From JBGPIK01 sp041484845 (GTDB lineage: Bacteria > Desulfobacterota > Binatia > UBA9968), in the NCBI GenBank assembly GCA_041484845.1, contig JBGPIK010000032.1, positions 1 through 29,548 of the forward strand: a stretch of DNA of 29,548 bases. The letters are read 5' to 3'. The notes beneath the pieces were generated by a model. That model saw only the letters and a list, made by a program, of their open reading frames with translations. It was not told the origin of the DNA and did not search any database. How positions within the stretch are numbered: the stretch's first letter is position 1; each line of letters begins with the position of its first letter. Of this stretch, positions 16,882 through 24,428 are shown piece by piece. Position numbers and translations under genes: made by a program.

Positions 16882-17421
16882 TTACTTCTCCTTGGCCGGG
16901 GACTCCTCACCGCCCTGCGCAGTATCCCCACCGGCTTCTTTGCTTAACTTTTGCAGCGCATCAGTGCTTTTTATGACCTCGTCCATGAGTTCCACGAGCC
17001 GATCATTGCCGTCCATTTTACTGAGCAGATCCGACAGCTTCTTTCGCGCTTCCGTCAACTTCCTTAAAGGCTCAACTTGGTTGACCACCTGCTCGGGTTC
17101 AAAATCTTTCATGCTTTTAAAGCGCATTTCTACACCGAGTTTGCTGTCATCGTTAGCCAACTTGTTATCCACCCTGTACGCAAGCCGCGGCTTCATGCCC
17201 TCGAGAACGTCGTTAAAATTATCCCGGTCGATCTCGACGAACTTGCGATCTCTTAGACGTGGCAAAGGCTCGTCCGGCTTGCCCGACAGGTCAGACAGGA
17301 CTCCCATGATGAAAGGAAGCTCCTTCAACTGAATCGCATCACCGACCTCGACGTCGTATGTGATGTGCACCCGTGGAGGTCGAACCCGGCTGATTTTCTT
17401 CTGAGTACTTTCTCTGGCCAT
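16882..17421 (-). CDS. tssB: TssB sheath small subunit
   Basis: Small sheath subunit (VipA/ImpB type, 179 aa). The N-terminus carries RVHITYDVEVGDAIQLKELP and FIMGVLSDLSGKP, followed by DRKFVEIDRDNFNDVLEGMK, all family signatures. Residues 95-165 are charged and helical (including EARKKLSDLLSKMDGNDRLV), the region that in other TssBs is contacted by ClpV and TssC. AAGGAGG stands 5 nt before the ATG. The spacer to tssA (109 bp) contains a possible sigma70-type promoter, so the sheath genes may have their own transcript. The stop lies one base from the tssC start. Confidence 0.96.
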   Translation of the reverse strand: MARESTQKKISRVRPPRVHITYDVEVGDAIQLKELPFIMGVLSDLSGKPDEPLPRLRDRKFVEIDRDNFNDVLEGMKPRLAYRVDNKLANDDSKLGVEMRFKSMKDFEPEQVVNQVEPLRKLTEARKKLSDLLSKMDGNDRLVELMDEVIKSTDALQKLSKEAGGDTAQGGEESPAKEK

Positions 17422-17492
17422 ACAATCCTCCTTATATCAATTGAAAATCGATACTGTCTAACTTCAGATTTTACCCTTCTCTGCAACGCGGA

Positions 17493-17522
17493 AAATTACC
17501 CTTTTACCATACTGGATGTCAA
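17493..17522 (-). promoter_or_regulatory. Possible sigma70-type promoter for tssB-tssC-hcp
   Basis: On the minus strand there is a perfect TTGACA (17517-17522), then 18 bp, then TAATTT (17493-17498). It sits between the tssA stop and tssB start, about 70 nt upstream of the ATG. The -35 box is perfect but the -10 box is weak, so the call is tentative. Confidence 0.35.
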
Positions 17523-17530
17523 GAGGTTAA

Positions 17531-18631
17531 TTAGTTTTTGATGCCCAGCGTTTCACGCAAGTGTTTGAGCACCTCTTGATTCTGGATCACCTCCCCAAGC
17601 CACTTCTCTAGCGGCATTTCCGCCCACCGGACGGCGCGGTCGACCAGGTAAGATACAGGGTTTTGCGGCTCGACCTTTTTGAGGTAGTCCGCGATGACGG
17701 CTAATCTCTGAAACGCGTCTTCACGGCTGGTCGGCTCACGAGGCAGGCCACCGCCTCCGCTTGCACTATTGACCGGCACGGCTTGTGGCTCAGCTTCCGC
17801 GACCTTGCCGGACTCAACAACAGCTAAAGGTGTTTGTTCGGGCTTATAATTTGGATCGAGTTTCCTTTTTGCGTTAACAAGGTCCTCAACCAGAGTGCGG
17901 CAATCTTCAACGGCCTTTCTCAAATCGATCAGGCTCGGCGCCTGCGTGCCGAATTTCTCATCCGATGTTCGGATCAGCTTTTCGCATTCCTCGAATCCTT
18001 GCTTCAAATCCTCAAACAGCGTTTCATAATAGGTCCGCGATGTAGCGGCTACTGCCTTTCCAAAGGTTGCCCCATCAATTTTACCTTCCTTTTCCGCTGC
18101 GGCCTTCGCCGCCGGATTTTGACGTATCGAGTTATCAACCTTCTGAGACTCGTCCCAGCGATACCAGGAATAACGCACATCCCCGTCGGTTAAAGGAACA
18201 TCCCTGATGGAGGAGTCCAATTTATCATTAAGCCACTGCAAGTCCGCCGCGCGGGCCTCCAAGTCCCCCCCCTCATCAATTTCAGGATATAAACTGTCCC
18301 AAAATTTTTCCTGGAGCTCGCGGAGCAAACGACACCCGTCGCGAAAGCCGGCGAAGCCATGGCGCTTAACCAGCGCCTCCGTAAGCCGCACCGCAATCCG
18401 CAAGTCTTTACTTTTGCCGGCGAGAGCCTCGGTTGCGATTTTAGTCACAGCAACCCAATCGGCGGTCTTAACCTTTTCGGTTCCCCATGCGCCCTTTGCC
18501 AGTTGATCGTCCGCACGGCGCGCTTCTTCTATTGTGCTGCGAAGATCGTATGCAGCGGACTCACCACCGGGTTTTTCTCCTGGAATAGGAGCAAGCAAAA
18601 CTTTAAGGTCCAGGATCTCCGACGACGCCAT
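17531..18631 (-). CDS. tssA: TssA (ImpA-type) baseplate/sheath assembly protein
   Basis: TssA-family protein of 366 aa with the ImpA N-terminal domain: LLAPIPGEKPGGESAAYDLR, then WVAVTKIATEALAGKSKDLR followed by IAVRLTEALVKRHGFAGFRD, and LQEKFWDSLYPEIDEGGDLE. In studied systems TssA proteins prime or cap sheath and tube polymerisation. The central part (about 160-270) is charged and helical, followed by a Pro/Ser-rich linker. The short C-terminal domain has AFQRLAVIADYLKKVEPQNP and SYLVDRAVRWAEMPLEKWLG, which resembles the C-terminal region of short TssA types. An AGGGAG lies 6 nt before the ATG at 18631. The gene is separated from tssK by 286 bp that include a palindrome and a possible sigma54 site. 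Confidence 0.92.
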   Translation of the reverse strand: MASSEILDLKVLLAPIPGEKPGGESAAYDLRSTIEEARRADDQLAKGAWGTEKVKTADWVAVTKIATEALAGKSKDLRIAVRLTEALVKRHGFAGFRDGCRLLRELQEKFWDSLYPEIDEGGDLEARAADLQWLNDKLDSSIRDVPLTDGDVRYSWYRWDESQKVDNSIRQNPAAKAAAEKEGKIDGATFGKAVAATSRTYYETLFEDLKQGFEECEKLIRTSDEKFGTQAPSLIDLRKAVEDCRTLVEDLVNAKRKLDPNYKPEQTPLAVVESGKVAEAEPQAVPVNSASGGGGLPREPTSREDAFQRLAVIADYLKKVEPQNPVSYLVDRAVRWAEMPLEKWLGEVIQNQEVLKHLRETLGIKN

Positions 18632-18689
18632 AAAAGTCTCCCTTGATAAACTTCCGTCAGTTAATCACAAGAGGTTGCCTCTACAGATT

Positions 18690-18705
18690 AGCAACCCTCG
18701 CACCG
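18690..18705 (-). promoter_or_regulatory. Possible sigma54 (-24/-12) promoter for tssA
   Basis: The minus strand reads CGGTGCGAGGGTTGCT. GG and GC have the required spacing (10 nt between), and the -12 half is TTGCT. The -24 half deviates (CGGTG for TGGCA). It would start transcription about 50 nt before the tssA ATG. The match is partial. Confidence 0.3.
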
Positions 18706-18788
18706 ACATTCAGCAATGGTCTTCCGCCGATCTTTACCGCGTTATACTATGAGAATTTCTCTCCTTGACGATTACTGTGCAACCAAGT

Positions 18789-18848
18789 GTGTAAACGATT
18801 AGATACATCATGTACACGCTCAGATACACGGCGCGATATTGTTTACAC
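18789..18848. repeat. Short inverted repeat in the tssK-tssA spacer
   Basis: GTGTAAAC (18789-18796) and GTTTACAC (18841-18848) are perfect inverted copies 44 bp apart. They could be paired binding sites or chance; nothing else supports a role. Confidence 0.3.
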
Positions 18849-18870
18849 CTCATCACGCCCTCTTTATTCC

Positions 18871-18896
18871 CAGGGAACGGTCGCGACCGTTCCCTG
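18871..18896. repeat. 26-bp perfect palindrome downstream of tssK
   Basis: CAGGGAACGGTCG followed immediately by CGACCGTTCCCTG, perfectly self-complementary over 26 nt, with its near edge 22 nt past the tssK stop on the minus strand. No U-run follows on that strand. It could form a transcript hairpin that separates tssM-tssK from tssA onward, a dispersed REP-like repeat, or both. Confidence 0.7.
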
Positions 18897-18917
18897 CTCT
18901 TGCCTCCCCCCCGCTCC

Positions 18918-20258
18918 CTACTCCCTCACGGCGACCAACTCAACTTTTAATTCGGGAAACTCATCCGGCAAATAGAGAGCCACCCTTCGCGCCTTGCAAA
19001 TCGATTCCCACCATCGCCCTTTTGTTTGCAAGATGTAATATTTGAACCCAGGTTTTACCGGAATGGCCGATGGAGGTATCGGCTCATGAGTTATTGCCAC
19101 CCCTTGAACCGCGCGGCCAATTAGCGCACCCACCTCGTCGGGCGAACTGATTTTCGATTTAACGGGAAGGTCTTCAATCAACCGCGTGGGCGCGACCTGG
19201 GCATTGGCCGCGAGGTAGAACTGGGCATTGGCCAGCAGGCGATCATCAAGGATCTGGCCCACATACCAGAGTTCCGGCGTTTTTATTAAGGGGATAATGA
19301 CGTATTTTGAAGGAATAATCGTCTCGAGCAAGAACCGTATCTTCTGTTCCAGCTCATCAAAAGTTTTGTACAGATTCTCGTGCTCGTAGCGCGGCACCTC
19401 TCTTGGATCTGCCTGAAGCGAAAACGTACTAAGTTCTCCAACCAGCTGGGCAAGCGCCAGATAAAGGATCTCCGGATGATGCTCGGAGGCAAGATAGAAG
19501 TGCGACAGCAGCGGCACGTAAGAGTTTGCCGTGTGCAAGAGCCAGAAATTGGCGACATCGGACGCGCCAAATTCAGCGATGTGCCGGCGCTGCTGAGAAA
19601 GCGCGCTGCTCTTTGCCGAAAGCATTTCTAAGATGCGGTGCAAAATGGCCATTAACGTCGCCGAAGCCGTCAGCGAGATCGCAGGCGGAATGAAGGATTC
19701 CTTAAGCATGATTTCGCCTGTTGCGCTGCGCCCCACCTCGGCGATTTTGACGCATATTTTTCCTTCCGCAGATTCACTGCCAAACAAGATCTGGAAGTTT
19801 TTAACCGCGACCGGAATCTCGACCTCATTACCTTCGGTGGTATCGTCCGCCACGTTGACCATTTCCATTTGGTAGCGGAGGGCACGCGCGGAGGCGCCAT
19901 TATTCAAGTGCACGTTAACCGAGTCGGGATGCTTGGCCGGAATGGCTAGATAGACGTCGAGCGTTTCCGCCGATGGAGCAAAGAACGGTTTTACCTGGCG
20001 CACTTCCGGCGCGTTGTCTTCATCCGGAATCTGCACCGGCAGACCGTCAGGCATGATCCCGCGGCAACGGTAGACACCGAACAAACCGTTCGGCAGGCCG
20101 GCGCTGTCAATCTCGAGTTCCGACAGCCCCCAATAGAACGGTGACAGCGGTTTCAGACGAAAATGAAGTAAGTTTTCATGGTAACGATCGGCTTGTTGAA
20201 AAAGATGGGGCGTCAGAAACAAGCCCTCGCTCCAGATGACGTTTCTCGCTCGACTCAT
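18918..20258 (-). CDS. tssK: TssK baseplate-membrane complex connector
   Basis: Trimeric connector (ImpJ/VasE, 446 aa) that links the baseplate wedges to the TssL/TssM membrane complex. The N-terminus MSRARNVIWSEGLFLTPHLF followed by QQADRYHENLL is the defining TssK opening (W.EGMFL.PQHFQQ.DRY), and LSPFYWGLSELEIDSAGL follows as usual. The C-terminal head region has FYLAANAQVAPTRLIEDLPV and GFKYYILQTKGRWWESICKA followed by RRVALYLPDEFPELKVELVA, the part that in other systems binds TssL and TssM. GCAGGAG lies 5 nt before the ATG at 20258, inside the end of tssM; the gap between genes is 15 bp. Confidence 0.97.
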   Translation of the reverse strand: MSRARNVIWSEGLFLTPHLFQQADRYHENLLHFRLKPLSPFYWGLSELEIDSAGLPNGLFGVYRCRGIMPDGLPVQIPDEDNAPEVRQVKPFFAPSAETLDVYLAIPAKHPDSVNVHLNNGASARALRYQMEMVNVADDTTEGNEVEIPVAVKNFQILFGSESAEGKICVKIAEVGRSATGEIMLKESFIPPAISLTASATLMAILHRILEMLSAKSSALSQQRRHIAEFGASDVANFWLLHTANSYVPLLSHFYLASEHHPEILYLALAQLVGELSTFSLQADPREVPRYEHENLYKTFDELEQKIRFLLETIIPSKYVIIPLIKTPELWYVGQILDDRLLANAQFYLAANAQVAPTRLIEDLPVKSKISSPDEVGALIGRAVQGVAITHEPIPPSAIPVKPGFKYYILQTKGRWWESICKARRVALYLPDEFPELKVELVAVRE

Positions 20259-20273
20259 TCAGACTCCTGCATC

Positions 20274-23200
20274 TTATGAAGTCCTCGCGATATACGCGGG
20301 GGGCTGAGGTCCCGGTAAAACCGGTGGAGGCAACACCGACCCGACGGCGGTAGGATTTCTAGCGTCACGACTGAGTCGCGACAGATATTGCAGAAAGCTA
20401 TCGGTGAAAGGCACTCCCTGATCGAGAATGCGGCGCGTAGTCCAGGAACTTCCTTGCCGGGTAAGGAAAACGGCCGCAGACTGATTTACGAATGCGATGA
20501 TCCTACCCCCTCTCGGTCCCGGATCCAAGTCCTTCACTTCAAGCAAAAGGCCTTCCCATTGCTGTTGCAGATATTTGCCGGATTCATCCAGCATCGCTTT
20601 CCACCCGAACGTAACCGGGCGTGCCAGCAGGAGCCAAATCAGCCTATCTTCCCCTTGCGGCGATCCGATTTTGTCTTTGAGCATGCCCAGCGCCCAGGAC
20701 GCCTTTAGCGCCGGATGGGTTGCGTTTGCGCTAGCCTCTCCCTCTTCGAAAGCCTTCTTGGAAGACGAGAAACTTTTTTCTGCGGTGCTTAGCTCTGCGC
20801 GAATCTGATTCAGAGAACTGAGGTAGGTGGTTAAATACTTTAGGGCCTCACCGTCTTGACCGCCGTCCTGAGGCGCCGGCTTGCCCGCCTTTTGCGCTTC
20901 GGCCAGTTTAGCGGTAAGAACCGCGTATTTTTTTAGCGTCATGGCCCATGGCTCAAGCTCGCCGCCTTGCCAGGAGTCGCCCAGGACTGCGCTCAAGTTG
21001 AAGTTGGCGGCTTCAATCACGCGATGAAAGGGGGATTCGATTTTGCCGCCGCTCGTAACGCTATCGCGGCCCGTTGCCCTTTGCGCGGATAACGTTCCCG
21101 CTTGCGACAAGCCGGTTAAGAAATCGCGCCACTGGCGCAGCGCCTGCGTTCTATAATTCGATTGAAATCTGTTGATCGACTCGGTTACACCGGTTGTCCC
21201 GGCCGCGATCATCTGCAACCCTGCTATGAGCGGAGCAATGCCCTGGCGCCATGCTTGCGCTGTGTAAGCCGCATCAACCTGTCCAGGGGCATCGGTGCCG
21301 AAAAAATCCGCGGCGCGAATCGGCGTGAACTGTGTTCTGGCGGATTCCAGGATTCGATCTTCGCGCAAACCTCCGGAATCCAACCAACGCTTGATTCGCT
21401 CTGAATCCGCCGCATACATCTCTCTTACGGCGTTAGCATCAGCCTGCCATAGCAAGTATGAATCGTGCGTTCGGCGCATATGAACGATGACCGGATCGCC
21501 GTCGCTAATTTGTGGCTGGACGACCGCAAGCAAAACCCGATAGTTCAACGTGTCAACCTTTTCCAGATCCGGGCACTTGCCCTTCTCCCGGCATTGGCCC
21601 AGGAGCTGGATACGTTGCAGCACTGCACTCACCACCATCGGGTCACCCGTTACGCTCGAAAGGGTTTGATCAATCCTCCCATTGAGAGGGCCCAATACCT
21701 TCGCGCGAAACTCGCTCAAAAACAGCTCCTGCAACTTCGCTCCCACCCGCTTCGCTTGCCCCAGGCCAAAATTAGTAAAGATTTTTTTCCACAGCGAACG
21801 TGGCGTAAGGTCGTCAATGGACTGCCGGCAATCATCCAGAGGTCGGAGGATTTGCGCTATGGAGCTCGAATCTCGAGGAATACGGGTGCAAGTGGTTACG
21901 TCGAGTCGCCTTAACGCCAGCCAGTTTTTTGTAAACGACAGCGTCAAAATTCCGCACAGCAGTAAAGAAGCGGCGCTCGCCACAATCAATCCCGCCGCGC
22001 GCGCTAGTTGGTAGCGTTCTCGTCGGAGCGAAGTCTGACCTACCAGAGCACGATCATTGGGCAGTATCACGGAAAAAATGTCGCGCACAAAATTATCGCG
22101 GCTCGTTCCTGTAGCATTGACGTGAGTGTAATGAACCCCCAACACGCGCGACAGACGAGAGACCGGAGACCCTGCCTGGCGCGCGCTTGCGAGAAAAAAC
22201 CCGCGAAAGAAGGGCGCATCGCGATAGGGGCTCGGCCTGAACAGGACATCGACAAATGCCTTGAGCGGCACCTGCAAGCTCTTCAACTCCGCCGGAAAAA
22301 GAAACAGTCCAGGCGCGGAATCGCTGCGCTGCTCTTCCTGAATGAAGGCCAAGCGTAGCCGCTCGGCTCGTTCGCAGATGGAGCGAAGCGCCTTGTCGAA
22401 GAACCGCCCGGCATCGCTATTACTGCTCACATCGGAGTTAACCAAACCCACCGCCTGGCCTTTGAACTGATCCGGCAGACTCGTCCAAAATTCATTGAAG
22501 CCGACAATGAGATCGCATTTGCTGAGGGCTAGGTAGACAGGAAACTTGACGCCCAAGCGGTGCGCCATGTCATCAAGGCGCTCCCTTATTTGACCGGCTT
22601 GCTCCTTGAGCTTATCGACAGGTTTGGTCGCGAGCGAGTCCGCCGGTAAAGCAACGATCACACCGTTGATCGGCTCGCGGCGCCGGTTGTTTCTCAACAG
22701 ATTTAGCAACTCCTGCCATTCTCCCGCACTGTCGCTTTCCTTTGTCTGAAAAACGTAGCGCCCGGAGGTATCGAGGACCAAGAGTTTATCAAAAAACCAC
22801 CAGTCACAGTTGCGCGTGGAGTCTTCTTTCCCGCCGCTGCCAACCGAAGACAGCGGCCCGCTGCCTTTGATCAGAGTGGATTTGCCGGAACCCGGCTCGC
22901 CGATCACCATAAACCATGGAAGAGCGGAAACGGGGTCGTCTCCCAGTCGCTGGAATTTCGACTCCTTCAAAGAGCGAACAACCTCCGCCCACTTGCGCCT
23001 TATATCCTGCAGACCGCCTCCACCACGATCGGCGCTTCCATCTCTCTCTTGGCGCGCGGCATCGCGGCGCGCGCGCTGCTCCTTGTGCTGTTTCCAAAAT
23101 CGCCAACCGAGATAGACTCCACCCGAGACAAGGAGCATGGCGGACCCGCCGATCAGCAATGCCCACCAAGAAAAGCCGAAGTAGCGGCCAATGCCCAACA

Positions 23201-23678
23201 AGGCGCCAAGTCCAGCCAGCGCCGCTATTGCCGGAAGCATCGGTCGAGTCGTTTCCCAGAGCGCCGATTTTTTTTCCGGCGGCGGCGCCGGTTTGTCTTC
23301 AGCGGTCAAGATCTGTGTCGATTGGGCGTCTGGCGCGTCCAAGACCGCCGTACCGCTCTCCTCGGAGGGATCTCTTGTGGAAAAGGCAAGCTTCGGTCCG
23401 CGCGATGAAAACTGCAGCACGTCGCCTTCCTTGAGAGCGACAGGTTGGCTAACCTTACGGGAGTTTACAAAAGTGCCATTTCTGCTTTGCAGATCGCTGA
23501 TAAAGAACGTCTCGCCATCATGATAGATCTCAGCGTGATAGCCCGAAACCGAAACATCTTTCTGCGGATCAAACTTGATGTCGTTATCCGATTGCCTGCC
23601 AATGCGGATCCTGTCCTTATCAAAAGACTCAAGTTCGCCGGCCTTACTGCCTTCGATATGCTTTATAAAGATTGGCAT
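20274..23678 (-). CDS. tssM: TssM (IcmF) inner-membrane protein with an N-terminal FHA domain
   Basis: TssM anchors the T6SS in the inner membrane and spans the periplasm. This copy (1134 aa) begins with a complete FHA domain (about 1-100): IGRQSDNDI (G27, R28), the VSGYHAEI strand (S45, H48) and SRNGTFVN (N67, G68, T69), which are the phosphothreonine-binding positions of the family. A Pro/Asp-rich linker (101-140) contains TQIL at T121. Two transmembrane helices follow (about 147-164 and 170-191), then the cytoplasmic NTPase-like domain with Walker A GEPGSGKST (260-268) and VLDTSGRYVF (301-310). The IcmF blocks FFRGFFLASARQAG (490-503) and FVRDIFSVILPNDRAL (530-545) come next, then a third TM helix (about 561-583) and a periplasmic C-terminal region. 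TssM usually lacks FHA; where one is used it is normally the separate protein Fha/TagH. No strong ribosome binding site is seen. A good sigma70 promoter lies upstream. Confidence 0.95.
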   Translation of the reverse strand: MPIFIKHIEGSKAGELESFDKDRIRIGRQSDNDIKFDPQKDVSVSGYHAEIYHDGETFFISDLQSRNGTFVNSRKVSQPVALKEGDVLQFSSRGPKLAFSTRDPSEESGTAVLDAPDAQSTQILTAEDKPAPPPEKKSALWETTRPMLPAIAALAGLGALLGIGRYFGFSWWALLIGGSAMLLVSGGVYLGWRFWKQHKEQRARRDAARQERDGSADRGGGGLQDIRRKWAEVVRSLKESKFQRLGDDPVSALPWFMVIGEPGSGKSTLIKGSGPLSSVGSGGKEDSTRNCDWWFFDKLLVLDTSGRYVFQTKESDSAGEWQELLNLLRNNRRREPINGVIVALPADSLATKPVDKLKEQAGQIRERLDDMAHRLGVKFPVYLALSKCDLIVGFNEFWTSLPDQFKGQAVGLVNSDVSSNSDAGRFFDKALRSICERAERLRLAFIQEEQRSDSAPGLFLFPAELKSLQVPLKAFVDVLFRPSPYRDAPFFRGFFLASARQAGSPVSRLSRVLGVHYTHVNATGTSRDNFVRDIFSVILPNDRALVGQTSLRRERYQLARAAGLIVASAASLLLCGILTLSFTKNWLALRRLDVTTCTRIPRDSSSIAQILRPLDDCRQSIDDLTPRSLWKKIFTNFGLGQAKRVGAKLQELFLSEFRAKVLGPLNGRIDQTLSSVTGDPMVVSAVLQRIQLLGQCREKGKCPDLEKVDTLNYRVLLAVVQPQISDGDPVIVHMRRTHDSYLLWQADANAVREMYAADSERIKRWLDSGGLREDRILESARTQFTPIRAADFFGTDAPGQVDAAYTAQAWRQGIAPLIAGLQMIAAGTTGVTESINRFQSNYRTQALRQWRDFLTGLSQAGTLSAQRATGRDSVTSGGKIESPFHRVIEAANFNLSAVLGDSWQGGELEPWAMTLKKYAVLTAKLAEAQKAGKPAPQDGGQDGEALKYLTTYLSSLNQIRAELSTAEKSFSSSKKAFEEGEASANATHPALKASWALGMLKDKIGSPQGEDRLIWLLLARPVTFGWKAMLDESGKYLQQQWEGLLLEVKDLDPGPRGGRIIAFVNQSAAVFLTRQGSSWTTRRILDQGVPFTDSFLQYLSRLSRDARNPTAVGSVLPPPVLPGPQPPAYIARTS

Positions 23679-23732
23679 TTGGAGCGCTTACCTGAAGCTA
23701 TCGTGAATTATCGAGTTGTTTGACTGCGGGCG

Positions 23733-23762
23733 ATTTTAATCAAAATCTAAACATCCAGTCAA
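23733..23762 (-). promoter_or_regulatory. Sigma70-type promoter for tssM
   Basis: On the minus strand TTGACT (23757-23762), 18 bp, TAAAAT (23733-23738): each box matches consensus at 5 of 6 positions. Transcription would begin near 23726, about 48 nt before the tssM ATG. Confidence 0.5.
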
Positions 23763-23972
23763 GGTTAATGAACTTAGATGTCAAAATCAGCAGCAATAGC
23801 GCACACAACACTCGCAGGGAATTGACCACGGGGGCTTCCGAAGGATGAGGTCCTAAAAATAACCTCGCCAAACGAGAGCGACCGTAGTCTCTCCGTCGCC
23901 ACGTCTAGCCGACGGTGCCCGCCCTCAGGGTCTCGTCAAAGTCGTGTCGAGCAGGAAGAAATCCCTCTAAAT

Positions 23973-23990
23973 CTCCCTTTACAAAGGGAG
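23973..23990. repeat. Small hairpin in a repeat-like segment
   Basis: CTCCCTTT (23973-23980) and AAAGGGAG (23983-23990) pair across 2 nt. The surrounding 23961-24020 text (AAATCCCTCTAAATCTCCCT onward, and TTTCCCCCTTTGG) resembles dispersed intergenic palindromic repeats found in many environmental genomes; that resemblance is from memory. Confidence 0.45.
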
Positions 23991-24335
23991 ACTTTCAATT
24001 TCCCCCTTTGGAAAAATGGAGGAGGAGGAATTTTTGGACAAACGGGACTTGTGAAACCAATTCGCTAAGGTGAAACTGCCTTTGAGGTTGCCCCGCGCCC
24101 GCCCCTCGGCAGCCTTGACTTTCCCTATGTGATTATGTGTAAAGTTGACCTCGTCGAAGACCGGTTTGAAGGTTTGGCTTTTTGTGGAACTCAGAGAGGA
24201 GTCCCACAGGCTGCCAGGAATCGCTGAGATTTTGCTGGGAGAAGGCTCAATGAATATCTACGCGAAATTCTCGGACAAATCGGGTTGCATGCGCGTTTTG
24301 CTACCCGGATCACCTCCTTAACTTCCGTCGATTTT

Positions 24336-24351
24336 TGGCAGAGATGTTGCA
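24336..24351 (+). promoter_or_regulatory. Sigma54 (-24/-12) promoter candidate for the kinase operon
   Basis: TGGCAGAGATGTTGCA fits the TGGCAC-N5-TTGCA consensus with one mismatch and the correct 10-nt spacing between the invariant GG (24337-24338) and GC (24349-24350). The predicted start is near 24362, about 67 nt upstream of the kinase ATG. Sigma54 and its enhancer-binding activators control T6SS genes in several Proteobacteria. No such activator is encoded in this window. Confidence 0.55.
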
Positions 24352-24390
24352 TTATGGCCTCAGAAAAGCCCTAAAGTGAATGCAATTTTG

Positions 24391-24404
24391 CTCGAGATCT
24401 CGAG
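24391..24404. promoter_or_regulatory. 14-bp perfect palindrome in the kinase leader
   Basis: CTCGAGATCTCGAG is perfectly palindromic and lies 25 bp before the kinase ATG, within the predicted leader. It could be an operator or a small hairpin. No known regulator motif is recognised. Confidence 0.3.
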
Positions 24405-24428
24405 GTCTCATCAACAGGTAACGCCCGG

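Larger units (their letters stand above)
23679..24428. other. 750-bp divergent regulatory spacer between tssM and the kinase
   Basis: No gene was found. The tssM side holds a sigma70-like promoter (23733-23762), the middle holds a small repeat hairpin (23973-23990), and the kinase side holds a sigma54-like element (24336-24351) and a 14-bp palindrome (24391-24404). The length and content fit separate control of the secretion operon and the kinase unit. Confidence 0.5.

Noticed and set aside
16056..17332. Long plus-strand open frames (233 and 222 codons)
   Set aside because: They are antisense to tssC and tssB, whose family motifs are unambiguous.
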